Assembly: GCA_947167045.1 (NCBI GenBank)
Contig: CAMVGO010000001.1
Span: forward strand, 81,486-145,485
Length of the DNA stretch: 64,000 nt
Direction: 5' to 3'
Source: an uncultured Clostridia bacterium
Lineage (GTDB): Bacteria > Bacillota > Clostridia > Saccharofermentanales > Saccharofermentanaceae
The notes under the pieces were generated by a model. That model was not told where the DNA came from, searched no databases, and was given only the letters and a program-made list of their open reading frames with translations. The number at the start of each line of letters is the position of its first letter. Within the stretch, counting starts at the first letter, position 1. Made by a program: the position numbers and the translations under genes. Below, piece by piece: positions 37,739-45,493 of this stretch.

Positions 37739-38437
37739 ATGATCTATGTAATCTCTGACCTTCACGGATATCCGCTCGACAAGCTCCTTGATCTGCTGGA
37801 CAAGGCGGGTTTCGGTAACAAAGACTTCCTCTATATACTTGGCGATGTCGTCGACCGCAACGGCGACGGCGGAGTCGGGATCCTGGAATGGCTTATGTAC
37901 CGGCTCAATGTCCAGCTCATCCTGGGCAATCACGAAGCGATGCTGCTCGCATGTTCTTTCGCTTTCGACGAGATAACCGAGAGCAGCATAAACACCTGGA
38001 CAGACGAGAAGATCGATATACTCACGCGCTACCAACTCGACGGCGGCGACGTAACTCTTAAGGCCATGAAGAAGCTTGATAAGGATACACAGCAGGATAT
38101 ACTGGACTATCTCCGCGACTGTCCGTTATATGAGACTGTAAGTGCTGGCGGACGTGATTTCTTGCTCGTGCATTCGGGGCTCGGGAATTTCGCGCCCGAC
38201 AAGAAGTTCAGCGAATATACCTGTGACGAACTGGTGTGGACAAGGCCAGACCTTACGACTGTTTACTATAAAGACGTCATGACCATATTAGGTCACACAC
38301 CTACGATAACTTACGGTGATGAATATGACGGCAGGATAATAAAGACCGAAACCTGGATCGACATCGACGTGGGTGCGGGATTCGGCAGACAACCGGTCCT
38401 GCTCAGACTGGATGACATGAAGGAGTTTACAGGCTGA
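37739..38437 (+). CDS. Calcineurin-like metallophosphatase (PPP type)
   Basis: A 232-residue enzyme. Metal-binding motifs of the PPP/ApaH-like group are clear: SDLHGY (10-15 region), LGDVVDRNGDGG, LGNHEAML, then LVHSGLG and LGHTP. The length fits bacterial serine/threonine or diadenosine-tetraphosphate phosphatases. The start has AAAGAAG at the ribosome site. A small inverted repeat follows the gene and a 45-base relic of its 3' end lies 380 bases downstream. Confidence 0.82.
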   Translation: MIYVISDLHGYPLDKLLDLLDKAGFGNKDFLYILGDVVDRNGDGGVGILEWLMYRLNVQLILGNHEAMLLACSFAFDEITESSINTWTDEKIDILTRYQLDGGDVTLKAMKKLDKDTQQDILDYLRDCPLYETVSAGGRDFLLVHSGLGNFAPDKKFSEYTCDELVWTRPDLTTVYYKDVMTILGHTPTITYGDEYDGRIIKTETWIDIDVGAGFGRQPVLLRLDDMKEFTG

Positions 38438-38441
38438 ACTG

Positions 38442-38458
38442 GAGACGGAAACCGTCTC
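38442..38458 (+). terminator. Hairpin after the phosphatase gene
   Basis: GAGACGG-AAA-CCGTCTC directly after the stop codon, followed by TTGC. Short T run, so a weak terminator or transcript-end stabiliser. Confidence 0.4.
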
Positions 38459-38820
38459 TTGCAGACCCAATAGCACCTGCACAGGCCCTTGCGATCTACG
38501 TGGCCACCAGGCCAGGCTTGCTGTCCTTTTACGGTGGGGCTGCAGATGCTATAAGACTTTTTCTTTCGAATGAATATGGTGTTACATACGGATTTAACAC
38601 ATTGGTTAAGCATATCTTTTTCCGCAATTCTTCCGATTATGGTGTGGGGACTTTCCCTCATAACTCTCTAACTTTATGGTTTTTAGCCATACTTTAGAGA
38701 ATTATCTCGAAATAATTGTGTATTTTTCTCTAACTTGTAATTTCAATAAGAACCTCTAAACGTCAAGAAACAACAAGTTAAGCATAAACATCCCGGGAAA
38801 TCATGGGGTGATGCTGCTCA

Positions 38821-38865
38821 CCAGTCCTCCTCAGACTTGATAACATGAAGGGGGGTACCGGCTGA
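38821..38865 (+). pseudogene. Relic of the 3' end of a duplicated phosphatase gene
   Basis: Reads PVLLRLDNMKGGTG-stop, against PVLLRLDDMKEFTG-stop at the end of the phosphatase gene (38393-38437). Similarity extends only over these 15 codons. The rest of 38459-38886 holds no supported gene; an open frame at 38500-38697 has no ribosome site. It suggests a past duplication or recombination at this spot. Confidence 0.6.
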
Positions 38866-38886
38866 ATGGTTCGGGCAGTTTATGGG

Positions 38887-39471
38887 TCAGATTGACAGCA
38901 GTAATTTAATCGCACTGTCGGCATCCATATCCGATTCAATATATTTCTTTCCCGGTATGCCTCCCTGTACATAAACAGTTGCAGGACCGGTCGAAGTAAT
39001 CGTAAACATAAGAGGATGCTCAACACCCTGACAGTTATAATTCAATTCGATGGAATACCCGGAATTATCACCGGTTCTTCTCGGCCCCGTAGGAAAATCT
39101 CCGCTCATACGGATGCCAAACTTCTTGGGATCTCCAAGGTAAAGGCCATACAAGACATAGTCACAGATACTGTATGGAGCAACCGCCTCTAACTTTGCAT
39201 ATCTTACAGTGGCACACCGGTCCCAGTCGATATCATCGGCATTCTGCTCCAGGAATGTAATTGCCTTTTCTTCATCATTGACGAGATCATCAAGAATCCG
39301 ACCCAGTTTCTCCGCCAATGCTTTTGTTTCTTCACTGACACCTTCTATGTAAGCGCAATACATTTCAGAACACTCGGAAGCCGGAACAACTTTCAACACT
39401 TCATATATCTCGGGAGCATTTATTCTGAGATAACTGTTCAGAAATGCCTGCCAAACGGACACATCCGTCAC
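38887..39471 (-). CDS. Hypothetical protein
   Basis: A 194-residue acidic, soluble protein that I do not recognise. The N-terminal half is helical (LAEKLGRILDDLVNDEEKAI); the C-terminal half is beta-rich with GYSIELNYNC and YVQGGIPGKKY. Possibly a small immunity-type or DUF protein. No clear operon partner. Confidence 0.5.
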   Translation of the reverse strand: MTDVSVWQAFLNSYLRINAPEIYEVLKVVPASECSEMYCAYIEGVSEETKALAEKLGRILDDLVNDEEKAITFLEQNADDIDWDRCATVRYAKLEAVAPYSICDYVLYGLYLGDPKKFGIRMSGDFPTGPRRTGDNSGYSIELNYNCQGVEHPLMFTITSTGPATVYVQGGIPGKKYIESDMDADSAIKLLLSI

Positions 39472-39500
39472 AACTCCGTTTTTGGGGAATGTTTAGTGAA

Positions 39501-39553
39501 ACATTTTCGATTTTCGTTAGAAATCGCCTTAAAACATTTCTTGTTTTCGTTAG
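39501..39553. repeat. Imperfect 20-base direct repeat
   Basis: ACATTT-NNNN-TTTTCGTTAG occurs at 39501-39520 and 39534-39553, a 33-base period. The second copy overlaps the end of the small gene at 39550. Could be an operator or a recombination scar. Confidence 0.4.
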
Positions 39554-39696
39554 TAGTCCAGTTGCCTGCCCAGCACCTTCATTGCCTTTGCATACTTCTT
39601 TGCAAAGTACTCGGCGTCAGCATAGCCTCTTCTCTGAGATGCGTTCATGACTGGCCTGCCTGCTGCGTTTCTTACGGTATTGGTATTCTTCTTCAT
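39550..39696 (-). CDS. Small hypothetical basic protein (48 residues)
   Basis: ATG at 39696 with a strong AAGGAGGAG Shine-Dalgarno at the right distance. The product is basic and soluble (GRPVMNASQRRGYADAEYFA, AKAMKVLGRQLDY). The longer frame to 39786 lacks a ribosome site. No family recognised; the strong site makes expression credible. Confidence 0.55.
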   Translation of the reverse strand: MKKNTNTVRNAAGRPVMNASQRRGYADAEYFAKKYAKAMKVLGRQLDY

Positions 39697-39967
39697 GACG
39701 GATCTCCTCCTTATCATTTGTATATGCCTATATGATAAAAAGTCAGATGGACGAAAATTGTCGCATCTTTTGTTTTGTAATAGCATTAGCTAATCTGGAA
39801 AATTCATGGTTTTGATTGATTATTCGATTGCATTCGGCCGTAAATTCAATCGTATTTTTTTACGACCTAATTTATGATTGCCAAGCAAACGATCCCGATC
39901 CGGAGCGAAATCCTGGAGTGACCTTTCGCAGCCGCATTGGTTGTTGGGAAGTAAACTCAGTAACTTG

Positions 39968-40023
39968 TTGAAGATTCGGGGTAGTCGTGCTATATTTAAG
40001 TTGTAAACTAAAATAGTTTACAA
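39968..40023 (+). promoter_or_regulatory. Promoter with 9-bp palindromic operator of the winged-helix/NTase pair
   Basis: TTGAAG (39968-39973), 17-base spacer, TATATT (39991-39996). Just downstream lies a perfect inverted repeat TTGTAAACT-AAAAT-AGTTTACAA (40001-40023) covering the likely transcription start. Position and symmetry fit an autoregulatory operator bound by the winged-helix protein that follows. Confidence 0.65.
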
Positions 40024-40039
40024 ATTAAAAGGTGTGTAT

Positions 40040-40984
40040 ATGAAAGAATTTCTTGAAAGAATACTTCATACAAATATAAAGGTAAAAGAGGCAAGTTCAC
40101 TATATAAAGAGCTGCCTCTCTTATACAGGGGTTCATACACCATATATACTGTTGATTCAGATGGAGTACTATGGCTTGCTATGCAGCCCAGATCAGATAT
40201 CCGTCTTAATCAGCTTCGCCAAAACCGTAATTATCTTGAAAAAACAAAAAAGATGAATGTTGCTCTATTCCTAAGAAGCACATCGTTATATTCCAAAGAC
40301 AAGATGATCGAGGACGGAATTCCTTTCGTCGTTTCTGATGACTCTGTTTACCTGCCGTTTCTCGGTATCTTATTAGGAAAGAAACAACGTGAACTTAAGC
40401 CTGTTCATCAGATTTCTTTTCTTACACAGCGGATTCTCTTATCAGGACTATACGAAAGCTATAATATGGCTACCGTAACCTTCATTTCCGAACACCTGAA
40501 TGTCTCAAAGATGGCAGTCAGCAAGTGTTTTGATGAGATAGATTACCTGGGATTGGACGTTCTTATTCATGATAAGAAACGTCGCTACATTACAATGAAC
40601 CAAGATAAGCAAAATGCTTGGGAGAGAATCAGACCGTATTTAAGAAATCCTGTAATAAAGGTCATCAATCTGAGAGACGACATGCGTTTGGAAAGAAAAG
40701 CTGGAATATCTGCTCTTTCAGAGTATTCAATGCTCGCGGATAATAATTTCCCTACATACGCAGTAGAAAAAAACGAACTGAAAGAAAAGGGCATTGGCAT
40801 ACGGAAACAGGCCTTAAGAACTGAAGAAATAGGTTGCAGAGTTCTAGAAGTCGGATATTTCATAGATTGTGTCAAGAAGAATATTCAAGATCCATTAAGC
40901 GTGCTATTATCCATTGAAGACGAATCAGATGATGAGAGGGTCGAGCAGTCCATAGAGAAAATGCTAAAGGATTTCGTATGGTAA
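40040..40984 (+). CDS. Winged-helix protein, AbiEi-like antitoxin candidate
   Basis: A protein of 314 residues from the ATG at 40040 (AAAGGTG site). Residues about 115-190 look like a winged helix (LLSGLYESYNMATVTFISEH, VSKMAVSKCFDEIDYLG). The N-terminal part has a DUF-like beta fold and the C-terminal part may contact the toxin. The stop overlaps the nucleotidyltransferase start by 7 bases, and a palindrome sits in the promoter. This is the organisation of AbiE-type toxin-antitoxin systems, in which AbiEi is a DNA-binding antitoxin; sequence membership of AbiEi is not proven. Confidence 0.65.
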   Translation: MKEFLERILHTNIKVKEASSLYKELPLLYRGSYTIYTVDSDGVLWLAMQPRSDIRLNQLRQNRNYLEKTKKMNVALFLRSTSLYSKDKMIEDGIPFVVSDDSVYLPFLGILLGKKQRELKPVHQISFLTQRILLSGLYESYNMATVTFISEHLNVSKMAVSKCFDEIDYLGLDVLIHDKKRRYITMNQDKQNAWERIRPYLRNPVIKVINLRDDMRLERKAGISALSEYSMLADNNFPTYAVEKNELKEKGIGIRKQALRTEEIGCRVLEVGYFIDCVKKNIQDPLSVLLSIEDESDDERVEQSIEKMLKDFVW

Positions 40985-41733
40985 TCGGTTTGAATATCTT
41001 TAAAAAATATTTTTCAGAAGATACCGATAAGTATGTTCTGATCGGCGGAGCTGCATGTGATACGATTTTTTCTAATAACGACATTTCCTTTAGAGCAACA
41101 AAGGATCTGGATGTGGTACTTATCGTTGAAGCAATCACTCCGGATTTTGGCAATAGATTTTGGGATTTTATCAGCGACGGCGGATATAAACACCAGGCAA
41201 CAGCTTCCGGTAAACCGCAATTCTTCAGATTTACTGATCCTGTAAACACTTCATTTCCAAAAATGATAGAACTATTTGCAAGAACGGAATTTGTGCTTCG
41301 TGAACCAAATGTGCTTACTCCTATTCATATTGATGAAAACATATCAAGTTTGTCAGGGATACTTTTGAACGAAGATTATTACAATATTTTGCTCAAAGGA
41401 AGAACAATAGTTGACGGAATATCAGTGTTGAAACCGGAATACCTCATTCTTTTCAAGGCTAAAGCATACATAGATCTTAAAGCCAAACGAGATGAGGGCA
41501 AGCCAATTCATTCTTCAGAATTCAAGAAACACAAAAAAGACATTCTTCGTATAATTGTGGAAATGCCGGTGGAACAAGCAGAAGAACTACCGGCAACCGT
41601 ATTGCAAGACATAACTACTTTCATTTCTTCACTAAAGGATGATCCTTTTGACAATAATTCTTTGAAGAATTTTGGAGTAACTACTGAAGAAGTTATAAAA
41701 AGACTCGCCGATGTTTATCTTCAAAACGAGTAA
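40978..41733 (+). CDS. Nucleotidyltransferase, AbiEii-like toxin candidate
   Basis: A 251-residue protein of the DNA polymerase beta-like nucleotidyltransferase fold: LIGGAACDTIF gives the GG(x)S/A motif (G23-G24), and TKDLDVVLIV gives the metal-binding D43-x-D45. A later KAKAYIDLKAKRDEG resembles the helix with Lys that follows in AbiEii/MNT-type enzymes. AbiEii-family toxins transfer nucleotides to RNA or protein and cause growth arrest upon phage infection. It overlaps the winged-helix gene by 7 bases and is followed by a terminator. Confidence 0.72.
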   Translation: MVIGLNIFKKYFSEDTDKYVLIGGAACDTIFSNNDISFRATKDLDVVLIVEAITPDFGNRFWDFISDGGYKHQATASGKPQFFRFTDPVNTSFPKMIELFARTEFVLREPNVLTPIHIDENISSLSGILLNEDYYNILLKGRTIVDGISVLKPEYLILFKAKAYIDLKAKRDEGKPIHSSEFKKHKKDILRIIVEMPVEQAEELPATVLQDITTFISSLKDDPFDNNSLKNFGVTTEEVIKRLADVYLQNE

Positions 41734-41828
41734 ATTGTCAGAAAAAACAACCATAATCAACACCTTAGAACCACCATCAATTATATTATTTTATTAGCAC
41801 CTCAACAGTCGTTTTTCAACCCTTGTAT

Positions 41829-41851
41829 GTCCTTTTAATAGGACTGTTTTT
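41829..41851 (+). terminator. Intrinsic terminator of the AbiE-like pair
   Basis: GTCCT-TTTAAT-AGGAC followed by TGTTTTT. The promoter of the next transcript starts 3 bases later. Confidence 0.7.
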
Positions 41852-41853
41852 CC

Positions 41854-41881
41854 TTGAAATCCGCCATAGGCGTGCTATACT
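41854..41881 (+). promoter_or_regulatory. Promoter of the leader-RNA/orphan gene
   Basis: TTGAAA (41854-41859), 16-base spacer, TATACT (41876-41881). Transcription would start just before the leader RNA at about 41888. Confidence 0.65.
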
Positions 41882-41887
41882 TAAAGC

Positions 41888-42036
41888 ACCATAAAGAGTG
41901 CGCGAGGGACAAGCCCGGTGACCGTACAGCAACCTGCCTGGAGTAAGGTGCTAAAGCTTGAATGATGGGACCATTGGTTTTTCCTACCTCCTTTTGTGTG
42001 TGTACTGATCCCGTCGTTCAAGCAGACGGGATCAAG
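41888..42036 (+). promoter_or_regulatory. SAM-I-clan-like riboswitch leader, copy 1
   Basis: A conserved core at 41896-41970 contains, in order, GAGGGAC, GCCC-x-x-TGA, GCAACC and AAGGTGCTAA: the elements of the SAM-I aptamer (kink-turn side, P3, and P4 with ACCT/AGGT pairing). Directly after is a 15-bp stem (GCTTGAATGATGGGA with TCCCGTCGTTCAAGC, wobble pairs included). Its 3' arm can alternatively pair downstream (GATCCCGTC/GACGGGATC), close to the ribosome site. This looks like a switch that controls the gene at 42060. The ligand is inferred from the motif only, and the downstream gene is not a methionine gene. Confidence 0.5.
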
Positions 42037-42059
42037 TATTGAATACGGAGGTAACAAAA

Positions 42060-42773
42060 ATGGGAAAGAGCACAGTAAGCGTAGCAGCAGCGATCAATAT
42101 CAGATTCACAGGAGAAAACACCACACATAACCTGGGCGTTATGAGCGCCAGGCTTGATAAGAAGCAGTACAACAGGATCAAGGCTTCATATGATACCAGC
42201 ATATTCCAGTACATGAACGAGGATACCGCCTTATCAGACCTTATGAAGTTTTTCGACTGGGGCGAGGAAGATAACGACAATCAGAAGATCCTTATCGACT
42301 ACCCGCTGGAGATCAGATCAGGCTATTCTTTCGAGCTCCTACCGGAATTGACTGAAGGAGACAACGATGAAGATAGCGCTGACGAAGACGGCGGTTTCGC
42401 AGAAACGACAGAAGATGATCTTGACCTTCCCGATGAATGGTTCGACGAGGACAGCGAAGAGTTTAAAAGAAGCGAAGCTTTCGAGGATGCCATGGACGGG
42501 CTGAAGGACTGGATGAGGCATAACGGCATGGAAGAAGGGCGTCGTCACTACTGCGTTGAAGACAATAACGGACGTTACGTCTGTTCTTTGGACATCGCCT
42601 GGCCGTTCGGAGTTTTCGGGCTTCAGAAAGGATTCACAAAACCTTTGTGCATCCTGGCCTGGAACCCGGATGAAGAGAGCATTAAGAAAGCGGAAGAGTT
42701 CGGATTCACCTGCTTCACGGACATTGAGGAATTCAAGGACTACATAAGAAAGACATACTTGGGAGCAAGCTGA
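42060..42773 (+). CDS. Hypothetical protein under leader-RNA copy 1
   Basis: A 237-residue protein from the ATG at 42060, placed by ACGGAGG. An open frame starts earlier (42039, TTG) but would bury the ribosome site. It is very acidic in the middle (DNDEDSADEDGG, DDLDLPDEWFDED). The C-terminal part (HYCVEDNNGRYVCSLDIAWPFG, CILAWNPDEESIKKAEEFGF) looks like a compact folded domain. I do not recognise it. Single gene between two leader RNAs. Confidence 0.6.
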   Translation: MGKSTVSVAAAINIRFTGENTTHNLGVMSARLDKKQYNRIKASYDTSIFQYMNEDTALSDLMKFFDWGEEDNDNQKILIDYPLEIRSGYSFELLPELTEGDNDEDSADEDGGFAETTEDDLDLPDEWFDEDSEEFKRSEAFEDAMDGLKDWMRHNGMEEGRRHYCVEDNNGRYVCSLDIAWPFGVFGLQKGFTKPLCILAWNPDEESIKKAEEFGFTCFTDIEEFKDYIRKTYLGAS

Positions 42774-42842
42774 AAATGTCGCCCGGCATGCGACCAACAG
42801 GAATGACGCAGTCGGTATACTGAAGCCATAACAAGAAACAAC

Positions 42843-42990
42843 CATTAAGAGTACGCGAGGGACAAGCCCGGTGACCGTACAGCAACCTGCAAAAGTAAGG
42901 TGCTAATGCTTGAACGATGGGATATAAGAATACACCTCTTACAAGGTCCCGTCGTTTAAGCAAAAAGACGAGATCAATAATTTAAAGGAG
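42843..42990 (+). promoter_or_regulatory. SAM-I-clan-like riboswitch leader, copy 2
   Basis: Carries the same core as copy 1, nearly base for base between GCGAGGGAC and GCAACCTGC and again in AAGGTGCTAA. The loop between them differs (AAAAGT against CTGGAGT), as expected for a P4 loop. The following stem (GCTTGAACGATGGGA with TCCCGTCGTTTAAGC) shows compensating G-T changes relative to copy 1, which supports a conserved RNA structure. A TATACT box lies near 42814. It leads into the operon starting at 43001. Confidence 0.5.
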
Positions 42991-43000
42991 GTCATATAAC

Positions 43001-43576
43001 ATGGCAGGAGACGTAAAGTACATTACAAGGTACCAGAAGGCAAACACGACACAGGTGAACGTACGCCTTAGCAAGAAATACGACGCCGACATTATCGGGT
43101 TCTTCGAGGAGATGGAGGACACCGGCAAGGCCACCTACATTAAGAAGCTTATCCGCGAGGATATGGCGCGCAGGGCGGCTGAGAAGGCGGACGGGGCTTC
43201 CGCGGAGGAGGCCAACGGTGAGGCCGGCAGCGAGTCCGGAACAGAGCCCGCGCCGGAAAAGATACTGACGGTCGCAGAGGTTGCCGTAAGGATCGGTTCG
43301 AGCGAACCAACGATATCTTCCTGGTACCGCTTCAAGAAAGAGAACCCGGAGCATGAGCTGGCAAAGCTTCTTCCCGACTTTTTCAGGAAGGGCGCGCACA
43401 GAACAAGATGCTGGCACGAGTCGGACATTGAGAAGCTTCTTAAGTTCAAGGCTTCCATTCCGCAGGGCAGGAACGGCGTCATGGGTTCCATAACGCAGAA
43501 GTATCAGAAAAGGAAGTCTGCCGGCAGCGGTGCGCAGGAAACAGCCGGCAGTCACGAAACAGATCACGCAGCATAA
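43001..43576 (+). CDS. DNA-binding protein with RHH-like and HTH domains
   Basis: A 191-residue protein. Residues 15-60 (NTTQVNVRLSKKYDADIIGF, KATYIKKLIREDM) look like a ribbon-helix-helix fold; an Ala/Glu-rich linker follows; residues about 88-150 (LTVAEVAVRIGSSEPTISSW, CWHESDIEKLLKFK) form a MerR/excisionase-type helix-turn-helix. Such proteins usually act as plasmid or island regulators. AAAGGAGG precedes the ATG. It ends 13 bases before the ADP-ribosylglycohydrolase and probably regulates that operon. Confidence 0.72.
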   Translation: MAGDVKYITRYQKANTTQVNVRLSKKYDADIIGFFEEMEDTGKATYIKKLIREDMARRAAEKADGASAEEANGEAGSESGTEPAPEKILTVAEVAVRIGSSEPTISSWYRFKKENPEHELAKLLPDFFRKGAHRTRCWHESDIEKLLKFKASIPQGRNGVMGSITQKYQKRKSAGSGAQETAGSHETDHAA

Positions 43577-43589
43577 GGAGGTAACGGCA

Positions 43590-44462
43590 ATGTTAGGAGC
43601 AATCATAGGAGATATAGTTGGAAGCAGATTTGAGTTTGACAGAGGAAACAAGAGCAGGGATTTTAAGCTGTTCACTTCCGAGAGCGACTTTACGGACGAT
43701 TCTGTAATGACAGTCGCGGTTGCCGAGGCGCTTATGGACGCAGGAATGGACGCTGACGAGAAGACCGTCAAAGAGCACATTATCCGTTCCATGAAGAAGT
43801 GGGGCCAGAAGTACCCCCATGCCGGATACGGCGCGAACTTCATCTACTGGGTGCTTTCAGACGACCCGGAACCGTACGGAAGCCTTGGCAACGGTTCGGG
43901 CATGAGAGTGTCCGCAGCAGGCTGGCTGTACGACACCATAGAGCGCACCAGAGAAGTCGCGAGATGGACGGCCGAGGTAACGCACAATCACCCTGAAGGA
44001 GTAAAGGGCGCAGAGTCCACGGCATCCGCCATCTTCATGGCAAGAAAAGGTGCATCTTTAGATGAGATCCGCGACTATATCGTTAAGGAATTCGGTTACG
44101 ACCTGTCCAGGACATTGGACGATATCCGTCCCAACTACCAGCATGTCGAAGACTGCATGCACACGATGCCTGAGGCATTCGAGTGCTTCCTTGAGGCTGA
44201 CAGCTATGAGAGCACTTTAAGGAATGTCATGTACATCGGCGGCGACACAGATACTTTGTGCGCAATTGCCGGTGCTATAGCCGAGGCAAAATGGGGAATC
44301 CCGCGCGGGATAGATATAGACGCTTATCACTACATGCCGCAGGAGATGGTCGACGTTGTCATGAGATTCATGGAATACAACGGAGGCGTCTATCCGGACA
44401 GATACTGGGGTTCGGGTTTTGACTGCCCGATCTGGGGAGAACCTAAAAAGGATGATGAGTGA
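43590..44462 (+). CDS. ADP-ribosylglycohydrolase (DraG-like)
   Basis: A 290-residue protein that removes ADP-ribose from protein or nucleic-acid adducts. Motifs: LGAIIGDIVGSRFEF at the N-terminus, FTDDSVMTVAVAEAL with the metal-binding T-D-D, a GNGSGMRVSAAGWL loop, and the second metal site IGGDTDTLCAIAGAIAEA. The start at 43590 has TAAGGAGG; the longer frame from 43530 lies within the preceding gene. It overlaps the next gene's earliest start by 4 bases. In a conflict island it may reverse ADP-ribosylation by a toxin or host enzyme. Confidence 0.9.
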   Translation: MLGAIIGDIVGSRFEFDRGNKSRDFKLFTSESDFTDDSVMTVAVAEALMDAGMDADEKTVKEHIIRSMKKWGQKYPHAGYGANFIYWVLSDDPEPYGSLGNGSGMRVSAAGWLYDTIERTREVARWTAEVTHNHPEGVKGAESTASAIFMARKGASLDEIRDYIVKEFGYDLSRTLDDIRPNYQHVEDCMHTMPEAFECFLEADSYESTLRNVMYIGGDTDTLCAIAGAIAEAKWGIPRGIDIDAYHYMPQEMVDVVMRFMEYNGGVYPDRYWGSGFDCPIWGEPKKDDE

Positions 44463-44467
44463 TCACC

Positions 44468-45382
44468 ATGACCGAGACTGAAGCAAGAGGTTTGATCACG
44501 GATTACTACCTTTCCGAGAGCCACACTGAAGACGACAAGTTCATGTTCGTTGAGGCGCTCAGGTTCCTGATCGACGAGTACCACAATCCGAACGACATGC
44601 ATAACCTGGCGTGGTTCTACGCCGAGGAGAAGGATTTCAGGCTTTACCAGAAGTATCTGGAGATGGCTGCGGAATACGGCTACCGTCCTTCCTATGAGAG
44701 CCTGGGGTATCTCTGGTACTACGGCCAGACCGGAACGGTCGATTACGGGAAGGCCTTCCATTACTTCAGCCTAGGTGCTGAGTCCTGCGACGATCACTTA
44801 AGGATCGGCTGCGAATACAAGATAGCGGACATGTACCGCTTCGGATATTTCGTAGAGAAGGACGAGGAAAAGTATGTTGAGATAATTGAGAGGCTGTACG
44901 AGGAGTGTTCGCACCCTGAAGACCTGTTCAGCCTGATACCGCCGGAGTTCCTTCCGTGGCCGGCCCTGAACTACAGGATGGCGGGGATCTTGGAATCCGA
45001 AGGCAACATCACCGAGGCGCTGCACCTGCTTGGCGAGGCACGCACCGGGTTTGCCGAATACTTAAGGTCGAACCCGTCCTGGTGGGGCAACATCGAAGAG
45101 ATGGAGAAAGTCGTTCTTATGATGCACCGCCTCTCCCCTTCAACTGACGGGCTGACCGACCTTTACGATCTGTTCTGGCTGTCGGAGAAGGAATGCTGTC
45201 TGACGTTTAGATACAGGGGCATCCCCTGCACGGTCGAATGCATAGCCGAAGACGGCAAGATGGTCATAAGGTTCAACAACAGGTGGTACAGAAGCATCAG
45301 TGACTTTTTCGAGAAGGCAAAGATAGGCGGAAGGCCTGTAACTGCGCTGTTCGGCGAACTTATTGAGTATCAGGTAAGCTGA
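44468..45382 (+). CDS. Sel1/TPR-repeat protein
   Basis: A protein of 304 residues; an in-frame GTG at 44459 overlapping the upstream stop is an alternative start. Residues about 40-140 carry Sel1-type repeats (NLAWFYAEEKDFRLYQKYLEMA, LGYLWYYGQTGTVDYGKAFHYF, IADMYRFGYFVEKDEEKY). The C-terminal about 100 residues are unrelated and beta-rich (CCLTFRYRGIPCTVECIAEDG). Cytoplasmic. Likely a protein-protein adaptor in the ADP-ribosylglycohydrolase operon. Confidence 0.7.
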   Translation: MTETEARGLITDYYLSESHTEDDKFMFVEALRFLIDEYHNPNDMHNLAWFYAEEKDFRLYQKYLEMAAEYGYRPSYESLGYLWYYGQTGTVDYGKAFHYFSLGAESCDDHLRIGCEYKIADMYRFGYFVEKDEEKYVEIIERLYEECSHPEDLFSLIPPEFLPWPALNYRMAGILESEGNITEALHLLGEARTGFAEYLRSNPSWWGNIEEMEKVVLMMHRLSPSTDGLTDLYDLFWLSEKECCLTFRYRGIPCTVECIAEDGKMVIRFNNRWYRSISDFFEKAKIGGRPVTALFGELIEYQVS

Positions 45383-45493
45383 AAGCTGCCGAAAACTTTC
45401 GCCCACATTAGCCGAAATCTGCTGTTGTATTCCCTCCCCCGTAATTTTATTATGAGAAATGACAAAGATCTCGGAAAGACGGGGGTAACGGTT

